DNA of 64,000 nucleotides from NCBI GenBank assembly GCA_025716855.1, contig JAIXMQ010000020.1, forward strand, positions 1-64,000. Direction: 5' to 3'. Position numbers and translations under genes: made by a program. The notes below the pieces were generated by a model, which made no database searches, was not told the DNA's origin, and was given only the letters and a program-made list of their open reading frames with translations. The stretch comes from Pilaira anomala (taxonomy: Eukaryota; Mucoromycota; Mucoromycetes; Mucorales; Mucoraceae). Position 1 is the stretch's first letter, and the number at the start of each line of letters is the position of its first letter. Shown in pieces: positions 33,685 through 44,693 of this stretch.

Positions 33685-34500
33685 AAAAAAAAAAAAAAAA
33701 AAGAAACACACACACACACACACTCACACTCACACACTTACACTCACACTCACACTCACACTCACACTCACACTCACACTCACACTTCATTTTATCCATC
33801 ACTTTTCTCCATATTCTATTATTATATTTTCATTTCGTAATTCTTTCTATTCCTTCATTTTTATTATACATATCATGTATATATCTATATATGTGTACAT
33901 ATATGCTTTTCCTCTTTTATTTTTATATATTTAGTTGAAATACTCTTTCTTTTTTTTTTCCATGCTTTTATCCTCTTTTTTTTTTTTTTTAATATGCTCT
34001 TTTTTACTTACCCTATTTTTTTTTTCTTTTTTTCTTTTTTTTCAATCTTGTATATAAAAAAAAAAAAAAGATAAGAATTTAGTTTGTTGCATTTTACCTA
34101 ATTAAGTCAAGTTTGTTTAAAATGGCGTTTCCCTTTTTGATTCCGCTACTTATTGAAAAAGAGGTTTAGACCTCCTATTAGAACACTATGGAACAATTTT
34201 TTTTTTTTTTTTTTTTAAAAAAATGATGAGAAAACCCAATACATTGGGACCAAAGAAATGACATAATGAAAAATTATACTGGTTACAATGTTTTTTTGTA
34301 ATCGAGATAATTTTGCTGCATCGGCCTGGGTTCTTTTTTGTTAATAATAAAATGACGTTTTATATTTATAACTTTTTGTGTGTGTAAATGCAATATAATG
34401 CTCATCGTTGCATATCATTTGAAAATCTTTTTTTTAGGTCGTAATTTCCCTTTTCTTTTTCTTTTTTTCTTGTGTTCAATTCTATTTTTCGTATTAATAA
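33685..34500. other. Intergenic region with a CACACT microsatellite
   Basis: Includes a CA/CACACT-type microsatellite at 33707-33786 directly after the bZIP stop, then T-rich sequence with many runs leading to the next gene. No gene seen. Confidence 0.6.
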
Positions 34501-36942
34501 ATGAAGTTTATACTCTTATTCTATTATACATTAGCAATTGCTTTTAACAGTTTAGTTTCCCATGTTTTCGGACTTGAAATAAGGCAACAAAAAGATGCTG
34601 TTGATACCCCGAGTTCTCTCAATTTACGTAATCTTCCATGGGCTCAAGTTAATTTTATCCATACTACGGATACGCATGGTAAATACTAACGATTAACTTT
34701 TTAATTCAATTATTATTTTCACTAAAAAAAAAAACATTAGGATGGTTAGAGGTATAACTTAATAAACCCCCACCCCCCTCCCCCAATCAAATTGAAATGA
34801 CGTGTATAATATATTCTAGGGTCATGTGTTGGAAGGTTCATACAATGGCGATTTAGGTGATTTTTATTCATTTACCGTAAGTGGGTAGAAATAATACTTT
34901 AATTTTCGATTGAAAAATTTTATAAAATATATACAAATTATAGTTCCGAATGAAACACAAAGCTCGTCAACTACAAAAAGATCTGTTTATTGTTGATACG
35001 GGTGATACACATGATGGTATAAAAATAAACTTATTACAAAAAAAGATGCTGTGATGATCCTTATAAACTCACCTAGGCAACGGTTTAAGTGATATTACTT
35101 CTCCTGGTGGAAAATTGACTCAACCCTTATTAAAAAATATACCTTATGACATCTTGACCATAGGTATATTGTACATATAAAAAAAAAAAAAAAATCCAAT
35201 TTAATTAACTTTCTCACTTGTCACAGGAAATCATGAACTTTACGGTATAAAAACAATTCACAGAGAGAGAGATTAGAAGAAGAAATTAATCTCTTTATTA
35301 GTAAATGATGTCACGATAGACGTTATAAGGAACTTTGTGCCTCATTGGAAAAATCGATATCTTACCTCAAATGTATATTTTAAGGACCTGAATAATAATA
35401 AAACTTTGCCAATCGGGTAAGTCCCCTCTCTCTTTCTTTCTTTCTCTCTCTCTCTCCTGGTATCGTATATTTTTTTTTATCAAGTATTTTATTTACTTTT
35501 TAGTGATAAATATGCTTATTTTGAAGGTGAATTTGGTACGCGTGTGCTTGCTTTTGGATTTCTATTTAATTTCGTTGGTAACGGGAACTTGTCGGTTGTT
35601 GAAACAATCGAACAAGAAATTAAAAAAGATTGGTTCCAAGCTGCTTTAAACAATCATACGCCAGATATCATTACTTTTATCGGTCATATTGGTCTCCGGT
35701 CGAATGAATTTAAGTTTCTGATTCGGGCTATACGTGAGCACTATCCTATTATTCCAATCGCCATCTTGGGCGGCCACACGTAAAAAAAAAAAAAAAAAAA
35801 AAAAAAAGCGGTACTTCAAGTTTTTATCCACTAACACTAAAAAAAAAACCTTTTCTTTTATACGCTAAGGCATATTCGTGATGCCGTAAAATATGATCCG
35901 TGGGCTGCAGGAATAGAATCCGGAAAATACCTGGAGACTGTTGGCTTTTTCTCTATCGATGTAAGAAGGCTTTTTTTTTTTTTTTTTTTTTTATCGCAGT
36001 CTAATTTGTTAAAAAGGGAATCCGAGAAAAAAACGTCACTTTCAATCGACGTTATTTGGATCAAAATCGTGCTACCTATATTCATCATTCAGTAGATGGT
36101 AAACACCTTGAATTCGATACTGAATTAGGTCTTAACCTATCTACCCACATCTACCAACTTCGACAACAGTATCAACTTTCAACCGCTTTAGGTTACGCCC
36201 CACAACATTATAAACGATCCGCTGTATCTCCGCAAGATAGTTCCAGCATATTTCATTTATTATTGAACGGTAAAAAGTTTTAGTTACTAACTAGTAGTAG
36301 TAGTTGTTTGGTTTTATAATACAAACACTAGAATATTCTTTCTTCTATCTAAATTTAGAGGTATTTCCTAAAGTCGTAAGAGAATCAAGTCAAGAAACAC
36401 ATCAACGACCCATTTATTATATTATAAATACTGGTGGTGTACGTTATGATATCTATTCAGGTCCATTCACAACAGACTCCATTTATCAATTGACTCCTTT
36501 CGAGGATAAGTTTCATTGTATATCTCAAGTCCCCGTTGAACATGTCAACTCACTCTTGAGTCTGATGAATGAACAAGGTGAAATCATGATAACAAAGAAA
36601 AAAAGAGACGTGACACAAGATCAACAAACATGTCTTGCTCTTGCTTTACCACCACCATTGACTCCAGGTTTTACTACCAAAGATGATTTTGGATCAGATG
36701 GTGATGATACAGTACATACTGAAATTCCTGAATTTGATTTACCTGTATTCGTCGCAAATGAAGTACCTCCTCATGCTCCATTCATTGATATTGTGTATGT
36801 TTCATTTCTTGATAACCAAATCAAGTACGATTTGAGTCTACTTTCTGGCTCTCAATGGACTTCAGTTGAAAATTATGCCAATCTTACAACAACTACTATG
36901 TGGATTGAATATGTTGGAAACTATTGGCAAAATAAAACTTAA
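34501..36942 (+). CDS. 5'-nucleotidase-family metallophosphoesterase, secretory pathway or vacuole
   Basis: Calcineurin-like dimetal phosphoesterase resembling the fungal YHR202W group; probable substrates are nucleotides. Eleven exons (34501-34678, 34741-34751, 34820-34876, 34944-35016, 35077-35163, 35227-35244, 35302-35416, 35504-35779, 35870-35960, 36017-36269, 36359-36942) give 580 residues. A hydrophobic N-terminus (FILLFYYTLAIAFNSLVSHV) is a likely signal peptide or anchor. Metal-binding motifs: TTDTHGW, DTGDTHDG, GNHELYG, GHIGL and GGHTH. The C-terminal 5'-nucleotidase domain has YIINTGGVRYDIYSGPFTTD (N-x-G-x-R substrate motif) and TPFED. Two exons are tiny (11 and 18 nt), the latter encoding the catalytic GNHELY. 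Stop codon and next start (GDA1) are only 103 bp apart. Confidence 0.88.
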
Positions 36943-37044
36943 AAAAGAACCACTTTTTTTTTTTTTTTAATTCCGAAATGTTTTGTTTTTGCTCTCCTTA
37001 TTAATTTTGCTTTTTTTTTTTTTCTGTTTTACTTTTAATAATCA

Positions 37045-38535
37045 ATGGCAACAAAGTCTGAAAGGATAAAGACACCCTATAGTCAATTACGTGAAGCTGC
37101 AACCCAGAATGCGAAAACAAAGCATTCAACTGCGTCTGTACATATTCGACTGGGTGTCATGTGTCTCGGCATAGTTATCGCTATGGCCGTTTATTTTTAT
37201 CCAAAATTAGTTGAAAACAACTCGAAGAATCAAGGTAATTTAAACGAAAACCAAGTTTTTTTACTTGTAGCTCATGAAAACAACTTTTTTTTTTAAACAT
37301 TAGGCTCATGTCAGAAATATGCTTTAATGATTGACGCAGGTTCAACAGGATCGCGCATTCATGTCTATCGATTTCATCAATGCAACCATCTAGAACCTGT
37401 AAAGTTAGAAGAAGAAGAATTATTTGCCCAGACCATTCCTGGATTATCAGCCTACCCCGATACACCTCAAGAAGCTGCTACCTCTTTAGACATCTTATTA
37501 CAAGCAGCACTTGACCATGTGCCTATTGAGCTTCAAAACAAGACGCCCATTGCAGTCAAGGCCACAGCCGGTTTAAGGTTATTAGGTCAATCCAAGAGCG
37601 ACGCCATCTTAAAAGCCGTAAGACACCATCTTGAGACCCACTATCCTTTCCCAATCATTGGGGGTCAAGAAGGTGTAGCGATCATGGACGGCCGAGATGA
37701 AGGCGTATTTGCCTGGATCACTGTGAATTTTTTATTGGGTAATTTTGACCCTTCCGCTTTACATCGACCGACAGCCGCCGTATTAGATTTAGGAGGTGGT
37801 TCAACACAAATTGTATTTGAACCCGATCGATTAGAGGATGGTAGTTTACCTCCACTTCCTGATAACGATTTTAAATACTTGTTAAAGCATGAAGATCAAG
37901 ACTATTTACTCTATCAACATTCTTATCTTGGTTATGGATTAATGGAAGCACGTAAACGCATGCATCAACAGGTTTTACAACAGCAAGCAATGGATCCAAA
38001 CACACATGCTTGTTTACCCCGAGGCCTGGATTGGGTCTACACCAAGGGCTCGGAACCAGTTCGGTTCTTGGGCGTAGGGAGTTATGCGGATTGTTTAGGC
38101 GTAGCTGATCTGATGTTAAATAAAGAAAAGCAATGTGAATACGCTCCTTGCTCATTTGATGGGATCTATCAACCACCCATCGTTGATACCTTCAAACAAG
38201 GTCCAATCTATATCTTTTCTTATTTCCACGATAGAACCATTCCGTTAGGATTACCTAGTTCGTTCAAATTACCTGAACTGGCTCAACTCACCGAATCCGT
38301 GTGTTCTGGTGCTTATTTAGAAAACGTGACCGATATCGCATTAAAGGATGAATTGCTGGATCGTCCAGAATGGTGCTTGGATTTATCTTTTATTTATCGT
38401 TTATTGTCGTTTGGATACGAAATTCCTGATCATCGTGAATTAACTGTAGCTAAAAAGATTAATGGTGTTGAAACTGGATGGTGTTTAGGTGCGGCTATTT
38501 CTATCTTGGGTCATAATTCTCTCAAGGATCTTTAA
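37045..38535 (+). CDS. GDA1: Golgi guanosine diphosphatase (GDA1/CD39 apyrase family)
   Basis: Hydrolyses GDP to GMP in the Golgi lumen so that GDP-mannose import and glycosylation can proceed. Two exons (37045-37234, 37304-38535) give 473 residues. Type II membrane topology: short basic cytosolic tail, one membrane span (VMCLGIVIAMAVYFY, about residues 38-52), then the lumenal catalytic domain. The five apyrase conserved regions are all visible: DAGSTGSRIHVYRF, KATAGLRLL, GGQEGVAIMDGRDEGVFAW, VLDLGGGSTQIVFE and SYLGYGLMEAR. Cysteines in the C-terminal half (CSFDGIY, VCSGAYL, EWCLDL, GWCLGAA) fit lumenal disulfides. The phosphoesterase gene just upstream on the same strand may use the same substrates. 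Confidence 0.94.
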
Positions 38536-39446
38536 ATATATAAAGCTTCTCTCTCTCTCTCTTATATAGATACCAATAAAAACAATATACTTTTTCATAG
38601 ATATACTTTTAAAGATTTCCTTTTTAAAATACATTGATTTTATTTATACATCACTATGCAGGTACATAGCAGGATGGTAACATGAACAAAAATGATAACT
38701 TGTTATTATATGTATATCAAGAAATGGGCTCGCCATATAAACAATAATAACCGTATTTGATTAATAAGATTTCGAACAAGACCACGGCATAATTTCGGTT
38801 GTTTATCGATTGTTTCTTTAGGCAAGAGGTGTTTAAATAAACTTCAAAAAGAAATTAACGTTGGATCTTGATAACATAAGCCCCAATAGTTAGTACACCC
38901 ATTATATATGGTACGTCCCTTGTTGTCAGTCATTACTGTAATAAAATACATGGATAAGAATGACAATAACTATTACTGCGAATGACAATATTACTAAAAG
39001 ATTTACAAACTTTCTTTATTTAGATTTTGTTTATAACTTATTAATCTAAATTAAATTTCATAAAAAAAGAACGGTGTAAAATACATAATTCTTGGCTGTC
39101 TAATGATAAGGATCACCTCATGATGAAGTATTAACCTTTTCTTCTTTTATCGCCTGCTCGAAAAAAAAAAAAAAAAGATCAAATGGATGTTTACAATTAA
39201 TTTATATGCAAACGATGAAGATAATATTGAATATGTATTTCTCAGATTGACCTTTATATGAAACAGTGAATTTACTCTCATAAAATAAGATCACAAAAAA
39301 AGTTATAATTAAAAAACAAAGATTTTATCAAATTGTTTCGCTAAAAAAAAAAAAAAAATAGCGCTCGATGGCCTTAAAACTATTTTAACCGATTTAAACA
39401 AAATATACGTCCAGAGGTAATACTAACTACTTTGCTTTTTTTTTTT
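38536..39446. other. AT-rich intergenic region
   Basis: Only the 3' flanks of GDA1 and of the acidic-protein gene and several A-runs. No gene or structured element recognised. Confidence 0.5.
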
Positions 39447-39899
39447 TTAATGTATAACTGCTACATCAGGCTCAGAACTAGAATCAGAACTAGAATCAGA
39501 ACTAGAATCAGAACTTGAATCAAAACTACGGCTAGAACCAGAGTCAGAGAGAGAATTTATATTAGGAAGCACAGGCGATTCTTCCGTCAATTCATCAACA
39601 TTTTGTGTTGATTCGTTGATTTCTACCAATTTATCAATTTCTTCTGCTTCTTGCTCCGTATGGATAGTAGAAGAACCGGATTCGTTCAAAGAGATAGATT
39701 GGGCAGTAGTAGGTTGATTAGATAAAGGTAACTTTCTATTGTCGAACAATGGACGGTCTCTTTTTATTCTGGAGCGAGGTAATGGGACAGGTTCTTGAAA
39801 GTCATTGTCTTGGTCCTCCTCCACAGAAGTCTCAACTACCTTGTTGATTTCCAGCTTGGCTTTTTTTGGGGTTTGGTTTGAAGAACGTGTGGTTACCAT
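39447..39899 (-). CDS. Acidic Ser/Asp-rich protein, probably nuclear
   Basis: Single open frame of 150 residues beginning MVTTRSSNQTPKKAKLEINK. A basic patch (PRSRIKRDRP) sits near residue 45, and the C-terminal third is Ser/Asp/Glu rich, ending in a short (SSDS)n repeat ([20 protein letters not shown]) that offers casein kinase 2-like sites. No signal peptide, span or catalytic motif. The basic N-terminus and phospho-rich tail suggest a nuclear or nucleolar protein, but that is inference and no family is recognised. An upstream frame (40170 to about 40048, MNKGSYHARENLMQNLGFES) could be an extra 5' exon. Confidence 0.5.
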   Translation of the reverse strand: MVTTRSSNQTPKKAKLEINKVVETSVEEDQDNDFQEPVPLPRSRIKRDRPLFDNRKLPLSNQPTTAQSISLNESGSSTIHTEQEAEEIDKLVEINESTQNVDELTEESPVLPNINSLSDSGSSRSFDSSSDSSSDSSSDSSSEPDVAVIH

Positions 39900-40688
39900 A
39901 TTTAAAGGGAAATGGTATACTTTTTATTAAAAAGAAAAAGTGAGAAAGTGAAAAAAAAGGGGGGAGGGGGGAGGTTAAAAAAAAAAGTGTCAAATATGAC
40001 TGACGCACCCTACTGGAGCAGTAGAGGAGCAGTAGAGGGTGAACCAATGTGTACCCAGAATCTGGTTCTAAAGTCTCAATAAATAAAGTGGGTGTAGTAT
40101 CTTGTTGATCACTTTCAAACCCAAGGTTTTGCATCAAGTTTTCACGAGCATGATATGAGCCTTTATTCATGCATGAACATTAATCCGAGTAGTGGCTGAT
40201 TCAAGCTGATCTAAACGGTGTTAATTATATAGTCATTGTATACAAAGTGTTAAAGCCTTGTACCGGATATGGTTGCTTTGATGGTAAAGATGAAAAGATT
40301 TGCACTGTATCCAAAAGAGGCTTCTAGGCATCAGGCAATTCCACAAACGAATCGATGTTGATGTCTTGTTTTTCTATGAAAGTACTCTTAATTGATTTGT
40401 AATGAACGGCATTATTTGTAATAAACTATCTATGTGTCGTAAAAGCAATCACAATAGAATATGCATTGAGACGCATTTCTTTATGAATAATTTATTTTAA
40501 CGGCACGTAAAAGGGTCTATTGATTCTGTTTGATAGATTGACTTTCATGCAACATTAATTATCTCCTTTTTTTTTTTGGCGTAATGCGTCCAATATGAAA
40601 ATACAGAGAAAAGCGTTTTGGGTTACAAAAAAAAAGAAAGAGGTTTTATTATTAAACAAGTAGAAGAGTTAACAAATAAAGAGAAAGT
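39900..40688. other. Intergenic region with a possible short coding segment
   Basis: On the minus strand from 40170, about 40 codons (MNKGSYHARENLMQNLGFES to ETLEPDSG) look protein-like before dissolving into T-rich sequence; a GGTACAC inside could be a donor. I found no acceptor that joins it to the downstream frame. The rest, up to the eS25 stop, shows nothing. Confidence 0.3.
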
Positions 40689-41018
40689 TTACTCTTGAGC
40701 AGGCTTCTTTTCATCACCAGTGGCTCTGGTGTAGATAACTTGAGAGTGATGGCGAGAGATGGCCTTGATCAAACCTTGAGCTTCGAGCTCACGGATAGCA
40801 ACACGAGCCAAAGAACCGTTCAACTTAAGACGATCAACCAAGACAGATTGGGAGATGAGCTTGTAGGTGGGAACTTCCTTGAACAAACGATCGTAGGTAG
40901 GCTTATCGAGGATAACAATGTTGTTAGCCTTATCCTTAAGCTTCTTGGCGGACCACTTCTTCTTGGACTTCTTTCCACCAGAGGATGAACTAGGCTTACC
41001 AGCAACGTCTTTCTTAGC
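40689..41018 (-). CDS. RPS25: 40S ribosomal protein eS25 (RPS25), first exon not located
   Basis: Small-subunit ribosomal protein near the decoding centre and E site, needed for some IRES-driven initiation. The visible exon encodes 109 residues from [20 protein letters not shown] to the stop. Landmarks: [60 protein letters not shown] and VIYTRAT. A good acceptor (TTTCACTTAG) precedes the exon at 41019-41028, so the start codon lies on an upstream exon. Candidate ATG|GT junctions exist on the minus strand near 41430 and 41578, but their donors are weak, so I leave the 5' end open. An intron directly after or near the ATG is common in fungal ribosomal protein genes. Confidence 0.9.
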   Translation of the reverse strand, partial: AKKDVAGKPSSSSGGKKSKKKWSAKKLKDKANNIVILDKPTYDRLFKEVPTYKLISQSVLVDRLKLNGSLARVAIRELEAQGLIKAISRHHSQVIYTRATGDEKKPAQE

Positions 41019-42326
41019 CTAAGTGAAACAATGTTAGAATTTACAAAATAAGACCGATTTTTAGAACATGAAAAAAGCCATTGACTCCATTTCAAACATC
41101 AGAACCTCCCACACACACACAAAAAAAAAACATCAATCGATTATGAATAAGTAATATTTGTCAACAATAATGGCGTATCTCTTAGTTGGATGGATGTTTC
41201 CACATTCATCTAAAATAACCGTTTAGGATAAGCACATCCATATATAAATCACATCCATCCATCCATCTGTAAAAATCGGTGAGAGTGCGTTCCTTATTCT
41301 GGTAATATTACTGTCGTATCTATCATGTCATTATTTATCTTTTCATGTTTGTATCTTCTTTTATGTGTATGTATATATGTGGATACTGGAATGTCATCAA
41401 TGGCTTTTCATGTACATGCTGTAATACGAACCATTTTTGATTAGAGGAGGAACAAAACTATGGCTGGCTGAATGCTTCTTCTTGTAATCGTGCGTCTCGC
41501 TGTGCGGGAGATGAACTAGTTTGAGCTTGCAAATTAGTCCTTTACGAGTCACGGATCCGGCCCGAACAGCAGAGTACCATTTTGCATGATATGAAGATAC
41601 TTATAATACCAGGTGCCTTGATACTCCTCAAGTCACTTTAATAAAACATGTCCTTATAGTATTCGACTCGAAAAAAGAAATTATATGAATATGAGCGTTA
41701 AGAAACTCAGTAGTCATTCGATCTAGTTTCAGGCTGCTTTCACTGCATGTGCGTCTAAAGTTTATTTTTATACTCACTACTTTGAGTTTTGATAATATAC
41801 TGTATGCATGGTGTTCAATACAGATTTATTAAAAAAACGTGCGATATAAGAAATGCATATCCCATGTGCGTACCTTTTTTTTTTTTTTTTTTTTATAATT
41901 ATTATTTTTATTTTGGTGCAGATTACAAGGAATATTAATGCCAAATATCCTCGGGGCCAAATGAAGTTAGACCCACCATTTTAATAAGATACATATAGTA
42001 CTTCTTCATAGTTATAAGGGCCCTTTTTATTCTTCACAGTTATATAGTTAAAACTCTTCGATTTATTTACTCGTGCTGTTACTAGTTGCAGCCTTAAAGA
42101 AAGATTAATATATATGTGATATGTTAACGACGACCACAATGAAAGGCCAAATGTTCTTCTTTATTTGCGTCGGCATGACGAAAGGCAAGAATTTTTTTTT
42201 TATGTCGGTATTCGGTATTAATTAATGTCATATCACTATTCCTTCGTATAAATAGTAGTTGCTTTCCTCGCTTCTTTTTATTCTCTTTTTAATACATTCT
42301 TTTCCTAAAAATCTTCATAGACTATC
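41019..42326. other. Intergenic region, including the likely eS25 first intron and promoter
   Basis: Holds the unresolved eS25 5' region, a CA run (41109-41120), CATC repeats (41251-41267) and the promoter of the small secreted peptide. No other coding exon seen. Confidence 0.45.
42247..42254 (+). promoter_or_regulatory. TATA box of the small secreted-peptide gene
   Basis: TATAAATA stands 80 bp upstream of the ATG at 42327 and is followed by a pyrimidine-rich stretch (CTTTCCTCGCTTCTTTTTA) typical of fungal transcription start regions. Position and context support a real promoter. Confidence 0.5.
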
Positions 42327-42467
42327 ATGCAATTCTCCAAACTCACACTTTCTATGGTTCTCGTAGCTTTATTAGGTACAGCCAAAGCATATCCTACACC
42401 ACAAAGTGAAGTTGGATGTGTCGCTCTCGATACTACTACAAGGTCCCCTTTTTGTACACTGGTTTAG
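42327..42467 (+). CDS. Small secreted peptide precursor, 46 aa
   Basis: A 46-codon frame starting MQFSKLTLSMVLVALLGTAK. The first 21 residues form a textbook signal peptide: a Lys at position 5, a hydrophobic core, and AKA before a predicted cleavage. The predicted mature part is about 25 residues, starts YPTPQSEVGC, has Cys at precursor positions 31 and 43 that could pair, and ends FCTLV. It has its own TATA box 80 bp upstream. Function is unknown: it could be a small secreted protein, a pheromone-like or signalling peptide, or the first exon of a longer gene (an AAGGTCCCC inside could be a weak donor). It falls below usual annotation length limits. Confidence 0.55.
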   Translation: MQFSKLTLSMVLVALLGTAKAYPTPQSEVGCVALDTTTRSPFCTLV

Positions 42468-43490
42468 ACAAGTGTAGCTCATATTTATTTTAAATTATTC
42501 GGCATTATGCGAAACTATATATCTTTGTTGTAATAGTATACATCTCATTATTTTCTTATCTCACACTTTTTCTATTTATTAAGTATTATACATATACTTG
42601 TTTTATATCTCAATACAATAAATGTTTCTTTTTTACATTGGCTTATATTATTCCTTTTTTTTTAAAAAAAAAAATTGTACATGTCTTAATGACTTTATGA
42701 CTCTCAGGGATAAATTGACAATTTTAAAAGAAATGAGTGTGTTATCCTTAAGAAGTAAATAGCTAAACTCACTTGGAAAGATGATGGAGATATAAATATA
42801 GGAGAAGAAAGGATTTGAATACTACACACTACTCATACTAAGTAAAGAAAAGCACAATCATCACTTTAGTTTATGACTTCTCTTTTCAGAACAGAATACT
42901 GATATTGATTTAGTGGATTTTACCTTAACTTGCATAGTTACCCTTTCTTATATATAATATATGTATTTGCAGTTTAATTTAGAAAAAAATAGATAGTTGG
43001 ATTAAGATACCAAGGATAGTAGGTAAGATCGTCTCGCTGTTATAACCTTAGTTGAAATAAATAGTATTAAGCCGAGGTAAATTGGATTTTTCAAAATAGT
43101 AACTTGGCGGCTCAAGTCAGTCATATTTAAATAGGTTTGCAGATGTCAAGTCTTACATCATATTGATTATTTATGGCGACATATTTGTTATTAAAATAAC
43201 TAAACCGTTTCTTTGGATCAACATAATTTTTTTTTACCGTCTTCTCCTGCTAAATTAATGCTGTGTGACGAAGTATAACACAGGAACGAAGGGGAAAAAG
43301 AAGTGTATGGCTGATATTACAACTATTGTAAACAATTGCAGTTTTCATTGAAAGAAAAATATATATAAAAATAACTAAATATATCACATCGTGCTTTTTT
43401 TATCTTATAGAAGAAATAAGAATGCTGTTAAAGTTTAGTCGGGACCTTTTATTTACACACCTAAAGATTTTTGTTACAAAAAAGGGAAGT
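42468..43490. other. AT-rich intergenic region
   Basis: I see no gene, RNA or clear repeat between the secreted-peptide gene and the MITE-like element. Confidence 0.5.
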
Positions 43491-43514
43491 CGGGGAAAAG
43501 AGTAGTAAAAAAAA

Positions 43515-44107
43515 AGGTAGTAAAATCACGGATGACTTTTATCCGGATTTATAAAAAGTATAACCAGGCACATCGTCACGTGAATAAGGTTTTTTATAAC
43601 TTTTGCATGAAATACACCATTACATCAATTTTTTTTTTTCACATGGCATACAGGCAGGTTTTTTTTCTTACACGCCAGACAAACAGGAGTTTTTTTTTCA
43701 TTATAAATCATCCTTTTTTTTTTATTTTGTTCTTTTCTTTCACTTTCTTCTTTTTATATATATTTCAAAATGAACCTTCCTTACCGCTCCATTTTTAATC
43801 TCTTCTTTTGCCACACTCCTTATCTAGAGAAGAGATTGTTCCAAGAAAAAAAAAAACCTGTGCATAAAACATGTTGTTATCAATGGTAAGTCTAATAATT
43901 TTATCAGATAATAAATGATTCATTTTGTCTAATAAATCTCAAATAGAAAATGATCCTTTTTTCTTTTTTGTCCAAATTATAAGTAAAAAAAGAAAAAACT
44001 ACCTGTTTTTTTGTGAAAAAAACCAGTATTATACTTAAAAAAAACTGGTAAGTATTTTGGTGGCTTAACGGCTAGTTGGAGAAAAATTCATCCGTGATTT
44101 TACTACT
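43515..44107. mobile_element. MITE-like element with about 20-bp inverted ends
   Basis: GTAGTAAAATCACGGATGA at 43517-43535 recurs in inverted orientation at about 44088-44106 (TCATCCGTGATTTTACTAC). Weaker pairing extends inward (CTTTTATCC against ATTTTTCTCC), and both outer flanks carry AAAAGAGTAGTAAAA-like sequence. The interior (about 0.55 kb) has no transposase, only T-rich sequence and short repeats around CAGG/CCAG. Size, inverted ends and lack of coding fit a miniature inverted-repeat element. Its right edge lies about 65 bp upstream of the 44174 gene. Confidence 0.5.
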
Positions 44108-44173
44108 CTTTTACCCAGCACCATTTGAAGTCCTCTAAATGTCTGACAACTTCGTTCTTTTCTCCTTAGAAAA

Positions 44174-44693
44174 ATGGAAGCTTCACGTACGGAATGGATT
44201 CTAAACAACTGGAAACCAGATACAACGTTCCAAGCGCTTGCCTTTGCTAAGAATTCGAAGTGTGAAGATTGGTCCTCTTGCTTATGTGTACTTGAAGGAG
44301 CTTTGATCAATATTGGTAGCTTGAATTTGAAACACAATACAAAGAGAAAGGTTATTCTGTGGGCCAGGAAGCACCAAAAGAAACCAAGAGAAGTACGCGT
44401 ATTTTTTTTTCTTCTAAATCTTGTATTAATTATTAAAATTATGTTTATAGCTGCTTGATACTACGTTGGTGAGACAGTTTTTTTACTTGAAGACCAAGCA
44501 GAAGCTCATGATAAATAAGAAATACCTTTCCTTGACCGTTAAAAATAAGCTAATTGAGGATGAAATTAAATTGATTGAGGCTGATTCTGAAACAATTAAT
44601 CAGGCTGATAAAAATCAAGAAAATGGTATTAGTCATGAAGATTATAATATAAACAATACAAGATATAGTGTCAATTTTAATTATTCAATCTAA
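44174..44693 (+). CDS. Uncharacterised 153-aa protein
   Basis: Two exons (44174-44392 and 44451-44693) joined by a 58-nt intron (GTACGC donor, TTTATAG acceptor). The protein begins MEASRTEWILNNWKPDTTFQ and has SKCEDWSSCLCVLEGALINI and KRKVILWARKHQKKPRE, followed after the intron by LLDTTLVRQFFYLKTKQKLM and a Glu/Asn-rich C-terminus. Predominantly helical and charged; no membrane span or signal. The Lys-rich middle may bind nucleic acid (inference). The family is not recognised. It lies beside a MITE-like element in a transposon-rich stretch, so it could itself be part of, or expanded by, mobile DNA. Confidence 0.5.

Noticed and set aside
39832..40170. 112-codon minus-strand frame upstream of the acidic protein gene
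   Set aside because: Only the first 40 codons look protein-like; the rest is translated T-rich sequence, and it overlaps the start of the acidic protein in another frame.
43532..43798. 88-codon plus-strand frame inside the MITE-like element
   Set aside because: Mostly Phe-rich translation of T-runs; no motif.
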